A stretch of DNA of 61,689 nt from Halodesulfovibrio sp. (lineage in GTDB: Bacteria; Desulfobacterota; Desulfovibrionia; Desulfovibrionales; Desulfovibrionaceae): positions 1-61,689 of the forward strand of contig NZ_JADMLB010000039.1 of the NCBI RefSeq assembly GCF_015482765.1. The letters run 5' to 3'. Positions 7,701 to 16,200 of the stretch are shown piece by piece. Every line of letters starts with the position of its first letter. The first letter of the stretch is position 1. Made by a program: the position numbers and the translations under genes. The notes under the pieces are model-generated. The model ran no database searches, had not been told where the DNA came from, and saw only the letters and a list, made by a program, of their open reading frames with translations.

Positions 7701-10174
7701 GCTGTTACGTGAATTTCTCGCCATAACTTTCCTTTGTAAATCACATACACATACCCGTCACGAAGTGGAGCTATAAGTCTATGTTCGTCGATTCCTTTCT
7801 CATAAGTCGGTAATTTAGTTGTAGGAACAACGGCTTGGATGACGTGAGCTTGATCTCGAAGACGTCTGTTTCGTGGAGGAACGTTTTCGTAGAGCGGAAG
7901 AATTATATCGCCCTCGCTTCCTTTGATAGCTAACCTGATATCAATATTTTTTTCTTGGTCATTCCAATCCCAAGAATGAAGCATGGAACTTTCAAGTTTT
8001 TCTGTTTCTTTTTTTCCTTCTAATGCATTGAGCCTATTGTCTTCTTCAAGAGAATAGAATTGAAGGTACTGATCTTCTGCATGATCATGACCAGTTACTT
8101 CTACGAAGAGTTTACGCTCTGTTTTTTTCTGGAACGCAAGGAGCTTTTCTTTTTCCTCAGGCACAAAAACAGGGAGTGATTGACGGTCATGTTTGGTAGC
8201 AGGAATAGGAGTCCCCTCTGGGGTGAGGGTTGTATCAGCGCAGAGGGCACGTTGCACGACAGGAGGGAGCTCAGGACGCACACCACTGAACCCGCATCCA
8301 TCTCCCGCGGCTCCACCGGCGTTAAGATCAATTGCAGGTCCGCTGATGGTAACGCCGTATGGAGTTATCTTAATAAAGCTTCCTCCGGCTTTCACCGTGA
8401 TTTCATTTGAAGCTTTAATAACGGCTTTCGCTCCAGCTTCAAGATGTATTTGCGAACCAGCTTCGAGAAAATGCCCATCACTGTTTCGTATGTGTTGTGA
8501 ATCAGAAACAAAGAGGGAACTCATTTTGTTGATGGCAATATGTTGTTCACCATCAACAATGGTATGGTTGTTTTTGCGCACCATGGCAATTTCATCTCTT
8601 TTTGTGAGAGAGTGCCAGTTGTGCTCTATATGGTCGGTGTATGTGTTTTCAACAAGCATGCGGGTGTCACGTTGCGCATGCATGTAGATTTCTTCTTTGT
8701 CATCTTCATCTTCAAAACGTACTTCATTATGCCCAGCTGCTCTATGTGATTGGGTGCGAAGAACGGTTCGTGTTTTATTGCTGTCAAGAAGGTAGGGGAC
8801 CTTGTTTGTCTCATGATAGGTGCGCCCTGTTATGATGGGTTGGTCAGGATCCCCTTCTAAAAAGCTGACAATAACTTCATGGCCAATACGTGGTATAGCA
8901 ATTGAGCCATAGTGCCCACCAGCCCAGCCGTCTGAACAACGAACCCAGCAGCTTTGCATTTGGTCATTTCTATCATCCAGATACCAAGGGAATTCTACTT
9001 TAACACGCCCATAGCTATCACAGTTAATTTCTTCTCCCTCTGGCCCAACAACTTTCGCGATTTGCGGTCCATCTACTCGCGGCTTAGGAGTAGGAGTAGG
9101 CTTCCATTGGCGAGTATTGGGGATAACAGTAAATTCGTTTTGATATGTTGAAGCCCCGGATGTTCCCGTTTCTTCAGTAGCCTGTGGTTGAGTTCCGAAG
9201 TGAACTACAGATGTAACAAGCCATTTGCTGTTGAATTCAGGAATAGGGTGTTCTTTGAGAGTAAATCTTGTTCCAGCAACAATGGAAGGATTGTTACTAA
9301 TTCCCGAAGCGATGTAGGAATCTTTACGGAAATGTTCGAGACGAGTTTTTGTATAGTCTTTCCCAATGCAACTTTTTTTGAAGCGCCCTGGGAAGTCAAA
9401 ATGTTCGTATGATCGGTCTTTTTGTGAACTAAGATTTTCTTCTTCTGCTTTTTCAGATAAAGTTGTTTTCGGTGTCAGAAAACTATAGTCGCGTAGTTCA
9501 ACTCGTGAAGAAGCAAGGGTTGTTTTTTGTGCAAAGCTGCGAATATAGGGCTGTAAAGCCTTTCCGCCAGATTTTGCATTGTATTCAATTTCTTTTTTCA
9601 GAGAAGGTGTCTTGTATGTGTTGTCACAAAAAGTCACTACATCATTTTCTTCTGTGTGCTCGAAGAAATAAAAAAAGCCTTCCTCTGCTGCTAACCGGTC
9701 AATGAAACTCAGGGTGTCTTCTCGGTACTGAACGCAGTATTCACGTTTTGGCGATGTCTCAGGGAGAGCATCAAGGTTTACTGCGATCTTTTTTTCACTC
9801 ATTAATTTTTGAATGATCTGACGAGGATCTTTCTTTAAAAAGAAGCGACTGTTATCATACAATGAAAGACGATGAACAGCTGGAACGAACTCAACACTAT
9901 ACGCCGTTCCCCTGTGACCTGTATCTCCTTGTTTGAAGTCTGAGACTATTCCATGCCAGAGTTGTAGGTCATTGTTGTTGTACTTGACCTTAAGTACACC
10001 GGCTACATCAACAATCTTTTTAGGTAGGATATTTTTTAACCTGCTAATAAGCTTGATCGTAAATAAGAAGGGGCGCGAGAGGTGCTCCTCTCCTGAAAAT
10101 TCTAACACTCCAAAAGTGTCAGCAGGAAGATCGTTGATTTCAAATGTGAATACTAATCCAGTCTGTTTAGCCAT
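4796..10174 (-). CDS. VgrG fused to a VasX-like pore-forming toxin ('evolved' VgrG)
   Basis: At 1792 residues this is about three times a normal VgrG. Residues 1 to about 640 are a complete spike (hub, OB-fold with SFLEGDPDQPIITGRTY, beta-helix, ending near GFSGVRPEL). Residues about 790-860 contain APLRDGYVYVIYKGKLWRE, which resembles the N-terminal region of VasX-type effectors as I remember it. A long polar stretch follows, and hydrophobic segments appear at about 1465-1488, 1525-1548, 1555-1575 and 1572-1595, ahead of a roughly 190-residue soluble tail. The likely action is delivery into a rival cell and insertion in the inner membrane. It follows hcp in the operon and overlaps its probable immunity gene. 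Pore formation is inferred from the segments. Confidence 0.85.
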   Translation of the reverse strand: MAKQTGLVFTFEINDLPADTFGVLEFSGEEHLSRPFLFTIKLISRLKNILPKKIVDVAGVLKVKYNNNDLQLWHGIVSDFKQGDTGHRGTAYSVEFVPAVHRLSLYDNSRFFLKKDPRQIIQKLMSEKKIAVNLDALPETSPKREYCVQYREDTLSFIDRLAAEEGFFYFFEHTEENDVVTFCDNTYKTPSLKKEIEYNAKSGGKALQPYIRSFAQKTTLASSRVELRDYSFLTPKTTLSEKAEEENLSSQKDRSYEHFDFPGRFKKSCIGKDYTKTRLEHFRKDSYIASGISNNPSIVAGTRFTLKEHPIPEFNSKWLVTSVVHFGTQPQATEETGTSGASTYQNEFTVIPNTRQWKPTPTPKPRVDGPQIAKVVGPEGEEINCDSYGRVKVEFPWYLDDRNDQMQSCWVRCSDGWAGGHYGSIAIPRIGHEVIVSFLEGDPDQPIITGRTYHETNKVPYLLDSNKTRTVLRTQSHRAAGHNEVRFEDEDDKEEIYMHAQRDTRMLVENTYTDHIEHNWHSLTKRDEIAMVRKNNHTIVDGEQHIAINKMSSLFVSDSQHIRNSDGHFLEAGSQIHLEAGAKAVIKASNEITVKAGGSFIKITPYGVTISGPAIDLNAGGAAGDGCGFSGVRPELPPVVQRALCADTTLTPEGTPIPATKHDRQSLPVFVPEEKEKLLAFQKKTERKLFVEVTGHDHAEDQYLQFYSLEEDNRLNALEGKKETEKLESSMLHSWDWNDQEKNIDIRLAIKGSEGDIILPLYENVPPRNRRLRDQAHVIQAVVPTTKLPTYEKGIDEHRLIAPLRDGYVYVIYKGKLWREIHVTAPNGEPQFADVNLEAFKDEEGKFIKGYRKPTGNPLKEIWLPYKKDTRRPSVELAYSDVQLSAARLNYYIENNEFSARANTAKYTMPKNMDKMRPRNASIEMNLAEPYKYSRDLSGAYIDETQSKINSDIKTFREGGKPVEELVEKDSPYQLEYGLKAYCLLKKLGGKDNKNVNWNSETSEDYCKDLKQRKIRTSHIDDYLFILRQKAECVYNAKDYISNLLELIEKEKYSEPAILINSIICSPKIEGNPNTLHYCKKQIDLSLGALFSSTLHTAERKMFHEDMHRLQYSLKSVVKTPHSEKFLGDYSSLDSHNSIATHILAFKALRALSINHPQLDYCYTDTCTINKETVLIPINKTTTLKRNLPGPCHHLEYVRSIIDKNSSHPWHNLLFPTKENINLSKVLHSFSPENDGSGEASSQNIARLEQTTLSKFSSLEDEPLVPELSPIAAVDIGRKTITAVNTILSQAFDIICDLSNDVKTFKFESCYESVFNLGRLIDNRNMGELIYVTKDNVPKNYIIIGKETLDEKLGTTSPKKVINYNSGEKVQANLILTNGVACLESEVPLPTQRFRKNISTKVTAVPRDSKFYATYKKYKSVIEQNSTKASISNYYAKFKIPYAMIAVELLNFKIMSDQLHNKKSFLNRLAFLSATLDATLIGFETFNFATGKNLLGELFLKDSLHSPLRKKFISNFTNATRLQALSAVAGMISAVCTSLQSYELYKKNDIDASIATGLSAIGIFGQSITILTGSAFFSPISIGFFIFIIATTTYGALTTEDRLENWLKNSPFGNMPPLPEYKKFHSPDMAIYGFFDCLFHFNPILLETDKLNYLSNEAKENLTKKGFSHAFFIQYAPWAVLGKKQPKQTIYYQLARAESSIFTKFTKPKTVIAQNGISCPNGTLYYIRTSDFKSNNQKKQRVKLILTIRSQIKVDNCTFPLTIGSNAACKSPSFKKDENGWYSSELLIKRIR

Positions 10175-10233
10175 GAGTGTGCTCTTGTTCTGCGGTTACA
10201 GTATAAAAGGAACAGTCTTTTAAAGTTTTGTAT

Positions 10234-10261
10234 CTCCCCTGCACGCTAGAATGCAGGGGAG
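10234..10261 (-). terminator. Intercistronic hairpin between hcp and the large vgrG
   Basis: A perfect 10-bp stem (CTCCCCTGCA/TGCAGGGGAG) follows the hcp stop on the minus strand and is trailed by an A/T-rich run without a solid T tract. It probably attenuates the transcript, or protects its 3' end, so that Hcp, which is needed in bulk, is made in excess over VgrG. Confidence 0.7.
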
Positions 10262-10280
10262 TGTTTTAAGCTGAAGAAGG

Positions 10281-10796
10281 CTATGCGATAGGAGCGCGCC
10301 AGTCATCAGAACCGGAAGTACCAGCAACGGTGTGTTCCCAATCAATTTTACGGTAGGAAAGAGATACAGCGATGAGCTGAGTAAACTCTTTGCTCATGGA
10401 ATCCTGACAATGCGGCATGCCGCAATCAATATCTACAATGGTTGCATCAGTGAGAGTGGTGGTGAAGAAATGCTCCTGTTTTCCTTCAATGGAGGTACGG
10501 TACCACTTTAATGTTACTGTTGGCAGCATTTCACCAGAAGCAAGAGCGTTGTAAAGAAGAGGTACTGCTTTGTTCAGTGCTACAGTAAAACGAAAAGGTT
10601 TATGCACACGTTGACCGGAAGGCTGACCGGACTGTGGATCGGTAGGAACTGTTACGATATGTTTGAATTCTTGCACGAGCATTTCATCTTCGTGACCTTC
10701 AACGTAGATGTTACCTACAGAGTCAGCAGTGAATGCACCCGCAGTAATGTTGCCCTGAGTTTTACCTTCGATGGAAATATAACAAGGAGTTGGCAT
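10281..10796 (-). CDS. hcp: Hcp tube protein of the type VI secretion system (copy 1)
   Basis: A 171-residue Hcp of normal length, starting MPTPCYISIEG. Hcp hexamers stack into the inner tube that carries effectors and is topped by VgrG-PAAR. SD AAAAGGA lies 9 bases before the ATG. It leads the minus-strand hcp-vgrG-immunity-vgrG-PAAR run and has a sigma54-type promoter at 10839-10854 with three upstream palindromes. It differs from the copy at 11425-11940 at only three residues (Gly126/Asn, Ser133/Thr, Met134/Leu), although many synonymous codons differ. Confidence 0.97.
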   Translation of the reverse strand: MPTPCYISIEGKTQGNITAGAFTADSVGNIYVEGHEDEMLVQEFKHIVTVPTDPQSGQPSGQRVHKPFRFTVALNKAVPLLYNALASGEMLPTVTLKWYRTSIEGKQEHFFTTTLTDATIVDIDCGMPHCQDSMSKEFTQLIAVSLSYRKIDWEHTVAGTSGSDDWRAPIA

Positions 10797-10838
10797 ACTA
10801 TATCCTTTTGGAAAAAAGTTTTTGAATTTTAAAACTCT

Positions 10839-10854
10839 ATCAAGGAATATGCCA
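10839..10854 (-). promoter_or_regulatory. Sigma54 (-24/-12) promoter of hcp copy 1
   Basis: On the minus strand TGGCATATTCCTTGAT matches TGGCAC-N5-TTGC with the exact GG-N10 spacing, except that the -12 GC is GA. The other hcp has the same element with the same -12 change. It lies 43 bases before the ATG. Vibrio cholerae hcp operons are also sigma54-dependent (through VasH). Confidence 0.8.
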
Positions 10855-10907
10855 AATGCTATAATAGCCTAGTTTCGGTGTTCATAAATGGAGGACAGAT
10901 GGGTTTG

Positions 10908-10963
10908 GGCAACTTATTGCTTAAAAAAAAGGCAATTTTTTGCCAATTTGGCAAGAAGTTGCC
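10908..10963. promoter_or_regulatory. Three palindromic activator sites for hcp copy 1
   Basis: Three 14-base palindromes of form RGCAA-N4-TTGCY lie at 10908-10921, 10931-10944 and 10950-10963, centred 23 and 19 bases apart. The nearest is about 61 bases from the -24 element, where sigma54 activators (bEBPs) usually bind. The activator is unknown. Confidence 0.75.
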
Positions 10964-11256
10964 ATAATATTATACTGGGATTTTATTATAATTACTCTGT
11001 TATTCAAATGGAATGCAATTTTGAAATAGGAGTACCATGAAAAGTTTAATGTCTTAGTCATAGTGTAAATAAATTAGGCGGTACGTAACGAGCATAGAAA
11101 ACTATGAACTGAGAGAGCTGAAGGTACTATGAGTGTGTATTAATAAATACGAATGTATTTTTCATGGAGAGTTAAGCTGCATTGTCAGGTGATAAGAGCT
11201 TTACTGTTATATATCAAAGTAATTTTCCAAAAATATGAATAGAAACCGATAAGTGA
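10964..11256. other. Spacer between the two hcp control regions
   Basis: No gene is supported in this A/T-rich stretch. The only SD-led reading frame is a six-codon one at 11037-11057 (GGAG, then ATG to TAG), which may be a remnant or a chance match. Confidence 0.6.
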
Positions 11257-11313
11257 AGCAACAACTTGCCTAATTGGCAACTAGTTGCTTCTTTTTTTGA
11301 GCAACAACTTGCC
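11257..11313. promoter_or_regulatory. Three palindromic activator sites for hcp copy 2
   Basis: RGCAA-N4-TTGCY palindromes at 11257-11270, 11276-11289 and 11300-11313 mirror those of copy 1. Centre spacings are 19 and 24 bases, and the nearest lies about 61 bases from the -24 element of this hcp. Confidence 0.75.
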
Positions 11314-11365
11314 CGCAGTAGCTTGAAATAAAGAAAAAAGTGAGGAATAGAGCCAAAATCATTTT

Positions 11366-11381
11366 TGGCACACACCTTGAT
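11366..11381 (+). promoter_or_regulatory. Sigma54 (-24/-12) promoter of hcp copy 2
   Basis: TGGCACACACCTTGAT has a full -24 TGGCAC and a TTGA -12 at the correct spacing, 43 bases before the ATG. It is the mirror image of the copy 1 promoter. Confidence 0.82.
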
Positions 11382-11424
11382 AAGGAAAGGCATAACACAA
11401 AAACTTTTTTAAAAAGGATATAGT

Positions 11425-11940
11425 ATGCCAACTCCTTGTTATATTTCCATCGAAGGTAAAACCCAGGGCAACATTACTGCCGGCGCATTCACTGCTGATT
11501 CTGTAGGTAACATCTACGTTGAAGGTCACGAAGATGAAATGCTCGTGCAGGAATTTAAACATATCGTAACTGTTCCTACTGATCCTCAGTCCGGTCAGCC
11601 TTCCGGTCAGCGTGTACACAAGCCTTTCCGTTTCACTGTAGCGCTTAACAAAGCTGTACCACTTCTTTACAACGCCCTTGCTTCTGGTGAAATGCTTCCG
11701 ACAGTAACCTTGAAATGGTACCGTACTTCCATTGAAGGCAAGCAGGAGCACTTCTTCACCACCACACTGACAGATGCAACCATCGTTGATATCGACTGCA
11801 ACATGCCACATTGTCAGGATACATTGAGCAAAGAATTTACTCAGCTCATCGCAGTATCTCTTTCTTACCGTAAAATTGACTGGGAACACACCGTTGCTGG
11901 AACTTCCGGTTCTGATGACTGGCGTGCTCCTATCGCTTAA
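11425..11940 (+). CDS. hcp: Hcp tube protein of the type VI secretion system (copy 2)
   Basis: This 171-residue Hcp is identical to copy 1 apart from Asn126, Thr133 and Leu134. It diverges from copy 1 across a 628-base region. The sequence AAAAAGGATATAGT before the ATG is shared with copy 1. It stands alone on the plus strand, with no vgrG behind it, so it probably boosts the Hcp pool or serves another spike set. A hairpin at 11968-11992 follows the stop. Confidence 0.97.
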   Translation: MPTPCYISIEGKTQGNITAGAFTADSVGNIYVEGHEDEMLVQEFKHIVTVPTDPQSGQPSGQRVHKPFRFTVALNKAVPLLYNALASGEMLPTVTLKWYRTSIEGKQEHFFTTTLTDATIVDIDCNMPHCQDTLSKEFTQLIAVSLSYRKIDWEHTVAGTSGSDDWRAPIA

Positions 11941-12199
11941 TACTTCTCATAAAGACTGCGACGTGTTCCCGCATGTACTTGTTGCATGCGGGAGCGCAAT
12001 TTATACTACCAGTTAACTTTCCAGATCTTGCCATAAAGGAAAGAAGGCTGAAAAAACGTTCAAATTTCCCCTGACCGAACACCCCAGCAACTCCTTTAAC
12101 TGCGTTTGGATTTTTGCTGATGTCTCCCATTCGAACTTTTCTTTCAGGCACTTGAAAGCGTAATGCAAACTTACCTTGTACTACGGGATCGTTTATCAT
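11930..12199 (-). CDS. Small protein of unknown function (doubtful)
   Basis: An 89-residue frame starts at an ATG with GGAGG six bases before it and ends inside the 3' end of the convergent hcp. Its N-terminal two thirds (NPNAVKG, FGQGKFERFF) have a normal protein composition. I do not recognise a family. Against it, the frame runs through the hcp hairpin, and no promoter fits between its start and the terminator at 12221-12280, so it would need read-through. Confidence 0.35.
   Translation of the reverse strand: MINDPVVQGKFALRFQVPERKVRMGDISKNPNAVKGVAGVFGQGKFERFFSLLSFMARSGKLTGSINCAPACNKYMREHVAVFMRSIKR
11968..11992 (+). terminator. Hairpin behind hcp copy 2
   Basis: An 8-bp stem CCCGCATG/CATGCGGG with a 9-base loop lies 28 bases behind the stop. 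There is no T tract, so termination may be weak. Confidence 0.55.
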
Positions 12200-12220
12200 C
12201 AGCAACCTCCACGCAAACTA

Positions 12221-12280
12221 AAACCTCGCGTGTATGATCACAATTCGCCATTAGTTGTGTTCGGTACGCGAGGTTTTATT
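12221..12280. terminator. Terminator behind the DUF4434 gene, probably bidirectional
   Basis: The arms AAACCTCGCGT and ACGCGAGGTTT pair across a loop that has its own CACAA/TTGTG hairpin. A TTTTATTTTTT tract follows on plus and TTTTAGTTT on minus. It closes the minus-strand polysaccharide operon. Confidence 0.8.
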
Positions 12281-12301
12281 TTTTAGATGGGAAAGAGTAC
12301 G

Positions 12302-13288
12302 CTATGGTTGCGATGCAAGCACCTCTTGCAGAAGTTTGCTCGCTTTTTCTCCCCCTAACGGGCTCATGTATTCTGTCACGCTGAAAAGGATGACACCTTG
12401 AGGCGCATAAGGCACTTCTACAGCCAACTGTTGCTTGATTCGTTTGAGTGGTGCTGGAACAGCCTTGAAGTCAGTCCCTTCCTGTTGAGCAAAGAGTTCT
12501 ACAACAGGCTGAATAGTACATGCTGTGCTGGCAACCTCTTGCTGCATGCCTTTTAGGTAGAGCGAAACTTCTGAGGGCATCAGTTTCTTTGCACCGACAC
12601 CATCTTGGAACAGCACGCGTTCCAGCCCCGTTTTTTCAGCAACAGTGCACCAGAATTTTCCAAGTTTTTCAGGGGAAGCCCAGCCGTTTGAAAATGCGGA
12701 AATAGATATTGGTTTTTCCGGAATAAGAGAATCCAGATCATGCCTCAGGCCAGCAATGAACTCACAGAGAATTTCACGATTCGTCGGGTTCAACCAGGTT
12801 CTGTCATCAATTTCCTGTGATATATACCACCCTGCAAAAGAGGGAGATTTAGCAAGTACAGGAGCCAGTTGTGTAATTGCCTCAACTGTCCCCCGCCGGA
12901 TGCGCAAAAGATGCACTTTGATAAGGTCCGGCTCAGCTTTTATGCGCTCCCAGTATGAGCTTAGGAATAATCCCCCAACGGTTACACGTATTCCATTTGC
13001 TTCTGCATTACTCAGTAAAACTTTGAATGTTTCGAGACTCGGTTCAATGTTTTCTGTATCCGTCTGCGCATAAGCGTCTTCATAGATAGTCCATTGGACG
13101 ATAATTTCTTGAATTCCAAGCTGCTTGTATGTTTTGAATAACGTATTCCATTCGTCATCAGTCCAGCCATGCACAGCTTTTGTTGTTTGGAAAAACGTAC
13201 CGGATACTCTTTGTAAGGAGAAGCCCTTAGCGGGAAACATGCAAAGGCAACATACTGTGAATAGAGAAAAATAGAAGATGCGTTTCAT
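12302..13288 (-). CDS. Exported DUF4434 protein, glycosidase-like (YbcH-like)
   Basis: A 328-residue protein with an N-terminal signal peptide (KRIFYFSLFTVCCLCMF...AKG). The mature part looks like a TIM-barrel glycoside hydrolase of the DUF4434 type: SGTFFQ near the start, IIVQWTIYEDAY, GWYISQEIDDRTW with paired acidic residues, and FSVTEYMSP at the end. SD AAAGGAG is ten bases behind the nfrA-like stop, so the two are one operon. In E. coli, nfrA-nfrB is followed by ybcH, which I recall as a DUF4434 protein. The likely job is trimming or releasing the secreted polysaccharide in the periplasm; no substrate can be read from sequence. Confidence 0.8.
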   Translation of the reverse strand: MKRIFYFSLFTVCCLCMFPAKGFSLQRVSGTFFQTTKAVHGWTDDEWNTLFKTYKQLGIQEIIVQWTIYEDAYAQTDTENIEPSLETFKVLLSNAEANGIRVTVGGLFLSSYWERIKAEPDLIKVHLLRIRRGTVEAITQLAPVLAKSPSFAGWYISQEIDDRTWLNPTNREILCEFIAGLRHDLDSLIPEKPISISAFSNGWASPEKLGKFWCTVAEKTGLERVLFQDGVGAKKLMPSEVSLYLKGMQQEVASTACTIQPVVELFAQQEGTDFKAVPAPLKRIKQQLAVEVPYAPQGVILFSVTEYMSPLGGEKASKLLQEVLASQP

Positions 13289-13297
13289 GTTGCTCCT

Positions 13298-16200
13298 TTA
13301 AAATGTCACTCGAATATTTACACCAAGCCCTGAATGGGTCTCGTTATCGCCTGCAAGCTGCCTGTTGTAACTGTACCGGACAATAAGCTCCCACTCACGT
13401 TTGTATGAAATAAATTTATCTTCGCCCTCCAGCCAGCGAAGTGACAGGGCAGGGCCGCCTTCAATGTAACTTATGTCGTCTTTATCCGGATCAGTTTTTT
13501 TAAGTGTGAAATACAGATGCGGTGTAACGAGCAAGGCGTCATTGACGTTCCATGTGTGTCCTTGCCTTCCATGTAAGATGAAGACCGCACGGCTTCTGTT
13601 ATCAAGATATTTGTCAATTTCTCCAAACAGGAAGCTATAGTTCCAATGGGATTCTGCAGCCTTCATGGCCCACCCGTCGTCAATTGATCCCATAAGGCGA
13701 AGCAATGTATTTTCTTCTGCCAGCTTACCGATTTTAAAGAGGCGTTCTACCCCCACAGCAACGTTTGCATCCGTAAAAGGCTTGTAACGAATACCCGCAG
13801 CTCCTTGAGTACTGTCCGATTCAAAGTCTACAACACCGTTATCCATACGGGTCAGACTTGCCCGTCCTATAAATTGAAAGATTTTTCCGTTTCTAAACCC
13901 GAAACTTTTGGGGATGTAGCCCACTTCAATGCCAGCTGCATTGTCCAGAACACCTATCTGCACGCCTTGTGAATCAGAGATAAAATCACCATTTTCAGGA
14001 GCATATGAATAGAAACCGATGATGTTCCAACGGTTGGTTATGTTCCGCACTTCTTCTTTGAAGTCGTAGATTTTACGGCGTAACGATTCTTTGGTCTGAT
14101 CCGTATAGAACGGAGCGTTTTCAATGGATTTTTTGAACCAGTGAACAGACTTGTCATTTCGGTATAGTTGTTTGTTGATGTAGGCCAAATCTTCCACAAG
14201 TGAAATGTAGTCAGGGTCTTTCCCCTGTAGATATTCAAAGATAGGATCAACTTCTTCTAACTTGCCGGCTTTGTAATAAGCGTAGCCCAGTGCCATCAAG
14301 TACGTGTTGGAGTAATCAGTCTCCAATGCCCCGAGATACGATTCAATAGCGCCGTCAATGTCGCCGGCCGCTCCTCGTGCTTGTCCAAGCAGAAATTTGC
14401 GTTCAGAAGTTGGCTTGATATCGATAGCTTTCTGATAATTGTCCTGAGCAGGCTTGTAATCTTCGAGTGCCATATGGACACGACCAGTATCTTCAAAAAA
14501 CTGTGCACGCACGTCATCTGACGGTAATTCCGCAGCGGTAACAGCCTGAAGCGCTTCTTGTGCTGCTTCAAAATCTCCAGAAAGCCGTAGGACTCTCCCC
14601 AGCTGGTAGTAATCAAGAGCAGTAGGCGTAATGCTTAACGCTTTCCGATAACTTTCGGCAGCTTCAGCATAGCTTTCTTCACTCGTGTACAGGTAGGCAA
14701 ACTGGTCATAAAACTCGGCTGATTCTTCTAGAATTTCTTTCGGCGCAGACTTCAGAGCTTCTTTTTTGTAGTACAAAGCAATGCCGGGTTTGTTCAGCTT
14801 GTCGTAACAATACACAAGGGCAGAATCCGCTTCGTAGGATGTCCCAAGCTCTTTAGCTCGCAGCAGCTCTGTGACTGAATTTCGGTATTCTTTCACTCTG
14901 TACAAAGCCATGCCCATGTCGAACCGGAGTTTCTGATTATCTCCTCGCAAGGCGATGGCTTGATGCATGTACGTTACACCTTCTTTGACGCTATCAGTAT
15001 CCAGAAGCAGATAACCAAGGTTCACCAGCAATGTGTATCGCTGGTTTAACGTCAAATCAGTGCGGGGCATTTCCTTTTTGTAAAGGGCAATAGCGGCGGG
15101 CTTGTTATTTTGTTCTGCATAGATAAATGCCATCATACTTATTGCTTCAAATCTATCAGAACCATGTTGTGTTGCAGTGAATTTTTTAAGATTTTCCAAC
15201 GCCGCAGTGTTATTTTTAGCAGCAAAAAACGCCTCACCGGCACGCAGTAATAAAACAGCCTTAGCGGTATCCAAGTCATATGCCTGCCGGTAGAGTTTTC
15301 CGGCTTTGTTGTGATTGCCCATGCGGCTTTCGAGCGTAGCCATGCGCTCAAGAACAGCAAGCTTTTTGCCGGAGGTGAGCGATTTATCGGCAAGCAGCTC
15401 GGCATAGAGTGCCATGGCTTTTTGCTGCTGATTGTCTTTTTCGTAGGCATTGGCGAGCAACATGGAAATGTCATAACCAGTATGATGCGCTTGAAGTCGT
15501 TCAAGATTGGATATAGCCGCGTTCAACTCATCAAGTCGCAGTTGAACCCGTCCCAATGCTAACAACACGCTTCGATTTGTGGAGTCTTTAGACAATGCAG
15601 ATTGAAACGTCTGTTTGGCTGCAGCGTAATCTTTGTTTCCGTATTGCAAAAATCCAATAGCTTGCAGCGCATCTGTTCGGTCTTTTGCAGAAAGCGCATC
15701 AGAAGCAAGTGCTTTGGAAAAGGTTTCGATAGCTTTCTGTTTTTTGCCGAACCGCATATACGCAGTCCCAAGCTGAAGCTGGATCTGAGCTTTTTTTTCT
15801 GGCGCAGTCTCTTGAGAAAAAAGCAATTCATACGTGGCGACAGCAGCCTCCCACTCCTCGTTCAGTGCCTGCGCAGTTGCAAGAGAAAGCAGCAGTTCAG
15901 AAGAAGGGGTAAGCTCGGCTGCTTGGCTGAAAGATTGAATTGCAACAGGATACTTTTTAAGGGCAACAGCCGTGTGCCCGATTTGCTGTAAAATTTGTGC
16001 CTTGATTGCTGGATCTGTATTTCTCTTCTCCAACTCAGTGAGCATTTGAAGCGCTTGCGTGCCCTTACCTGATTTTTCAAGGATGAATGCTTTTAGTAAG
16101 AGTTGAGGTGTTCCGGATTTTTTTTGTATTGAAATATCAATCCATTGAAGAGCGTGCTTATAGCGTTTTTCTTCATACGCAATTGTGGCAAGGCGGTAAG

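Noticed and set aside
10906-10921. Plus-strand sigma54-like TGG-N10-GC match at the hcp spacer
   Set aside because: It coincides with one of the palindromic activator sites and lies 500 bases from the gene it would face; the better promoters lie 43 bases before each hcp.
11037-11057. Six-codon SD-led frame between the hcp genes
   Set aside because: Too short to support as a gene; no adjacent gene for it to act as a leader peptide.
11359-11889. Minus-strand frame of 176 codons opposite hcp copy 2
   Set aside because: It is the reverse shadow of a conserved gene and has no SD.
1-11940. Integrative element using tRNA-Gln as attachment site
   Set aside because: The repeat covers the 5' part of the tRNA, not the 3' end used by most integrases, and no integrase or transposase is in the window.
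11233-14019. An 18-base match (atatgaatagaaaccgat) between the hcp spacer and the nfrA coding region
   Set aside because: A single match of this length can occur by chance in A/T-rich DNA, the flanks do not match, and one copy is coding.
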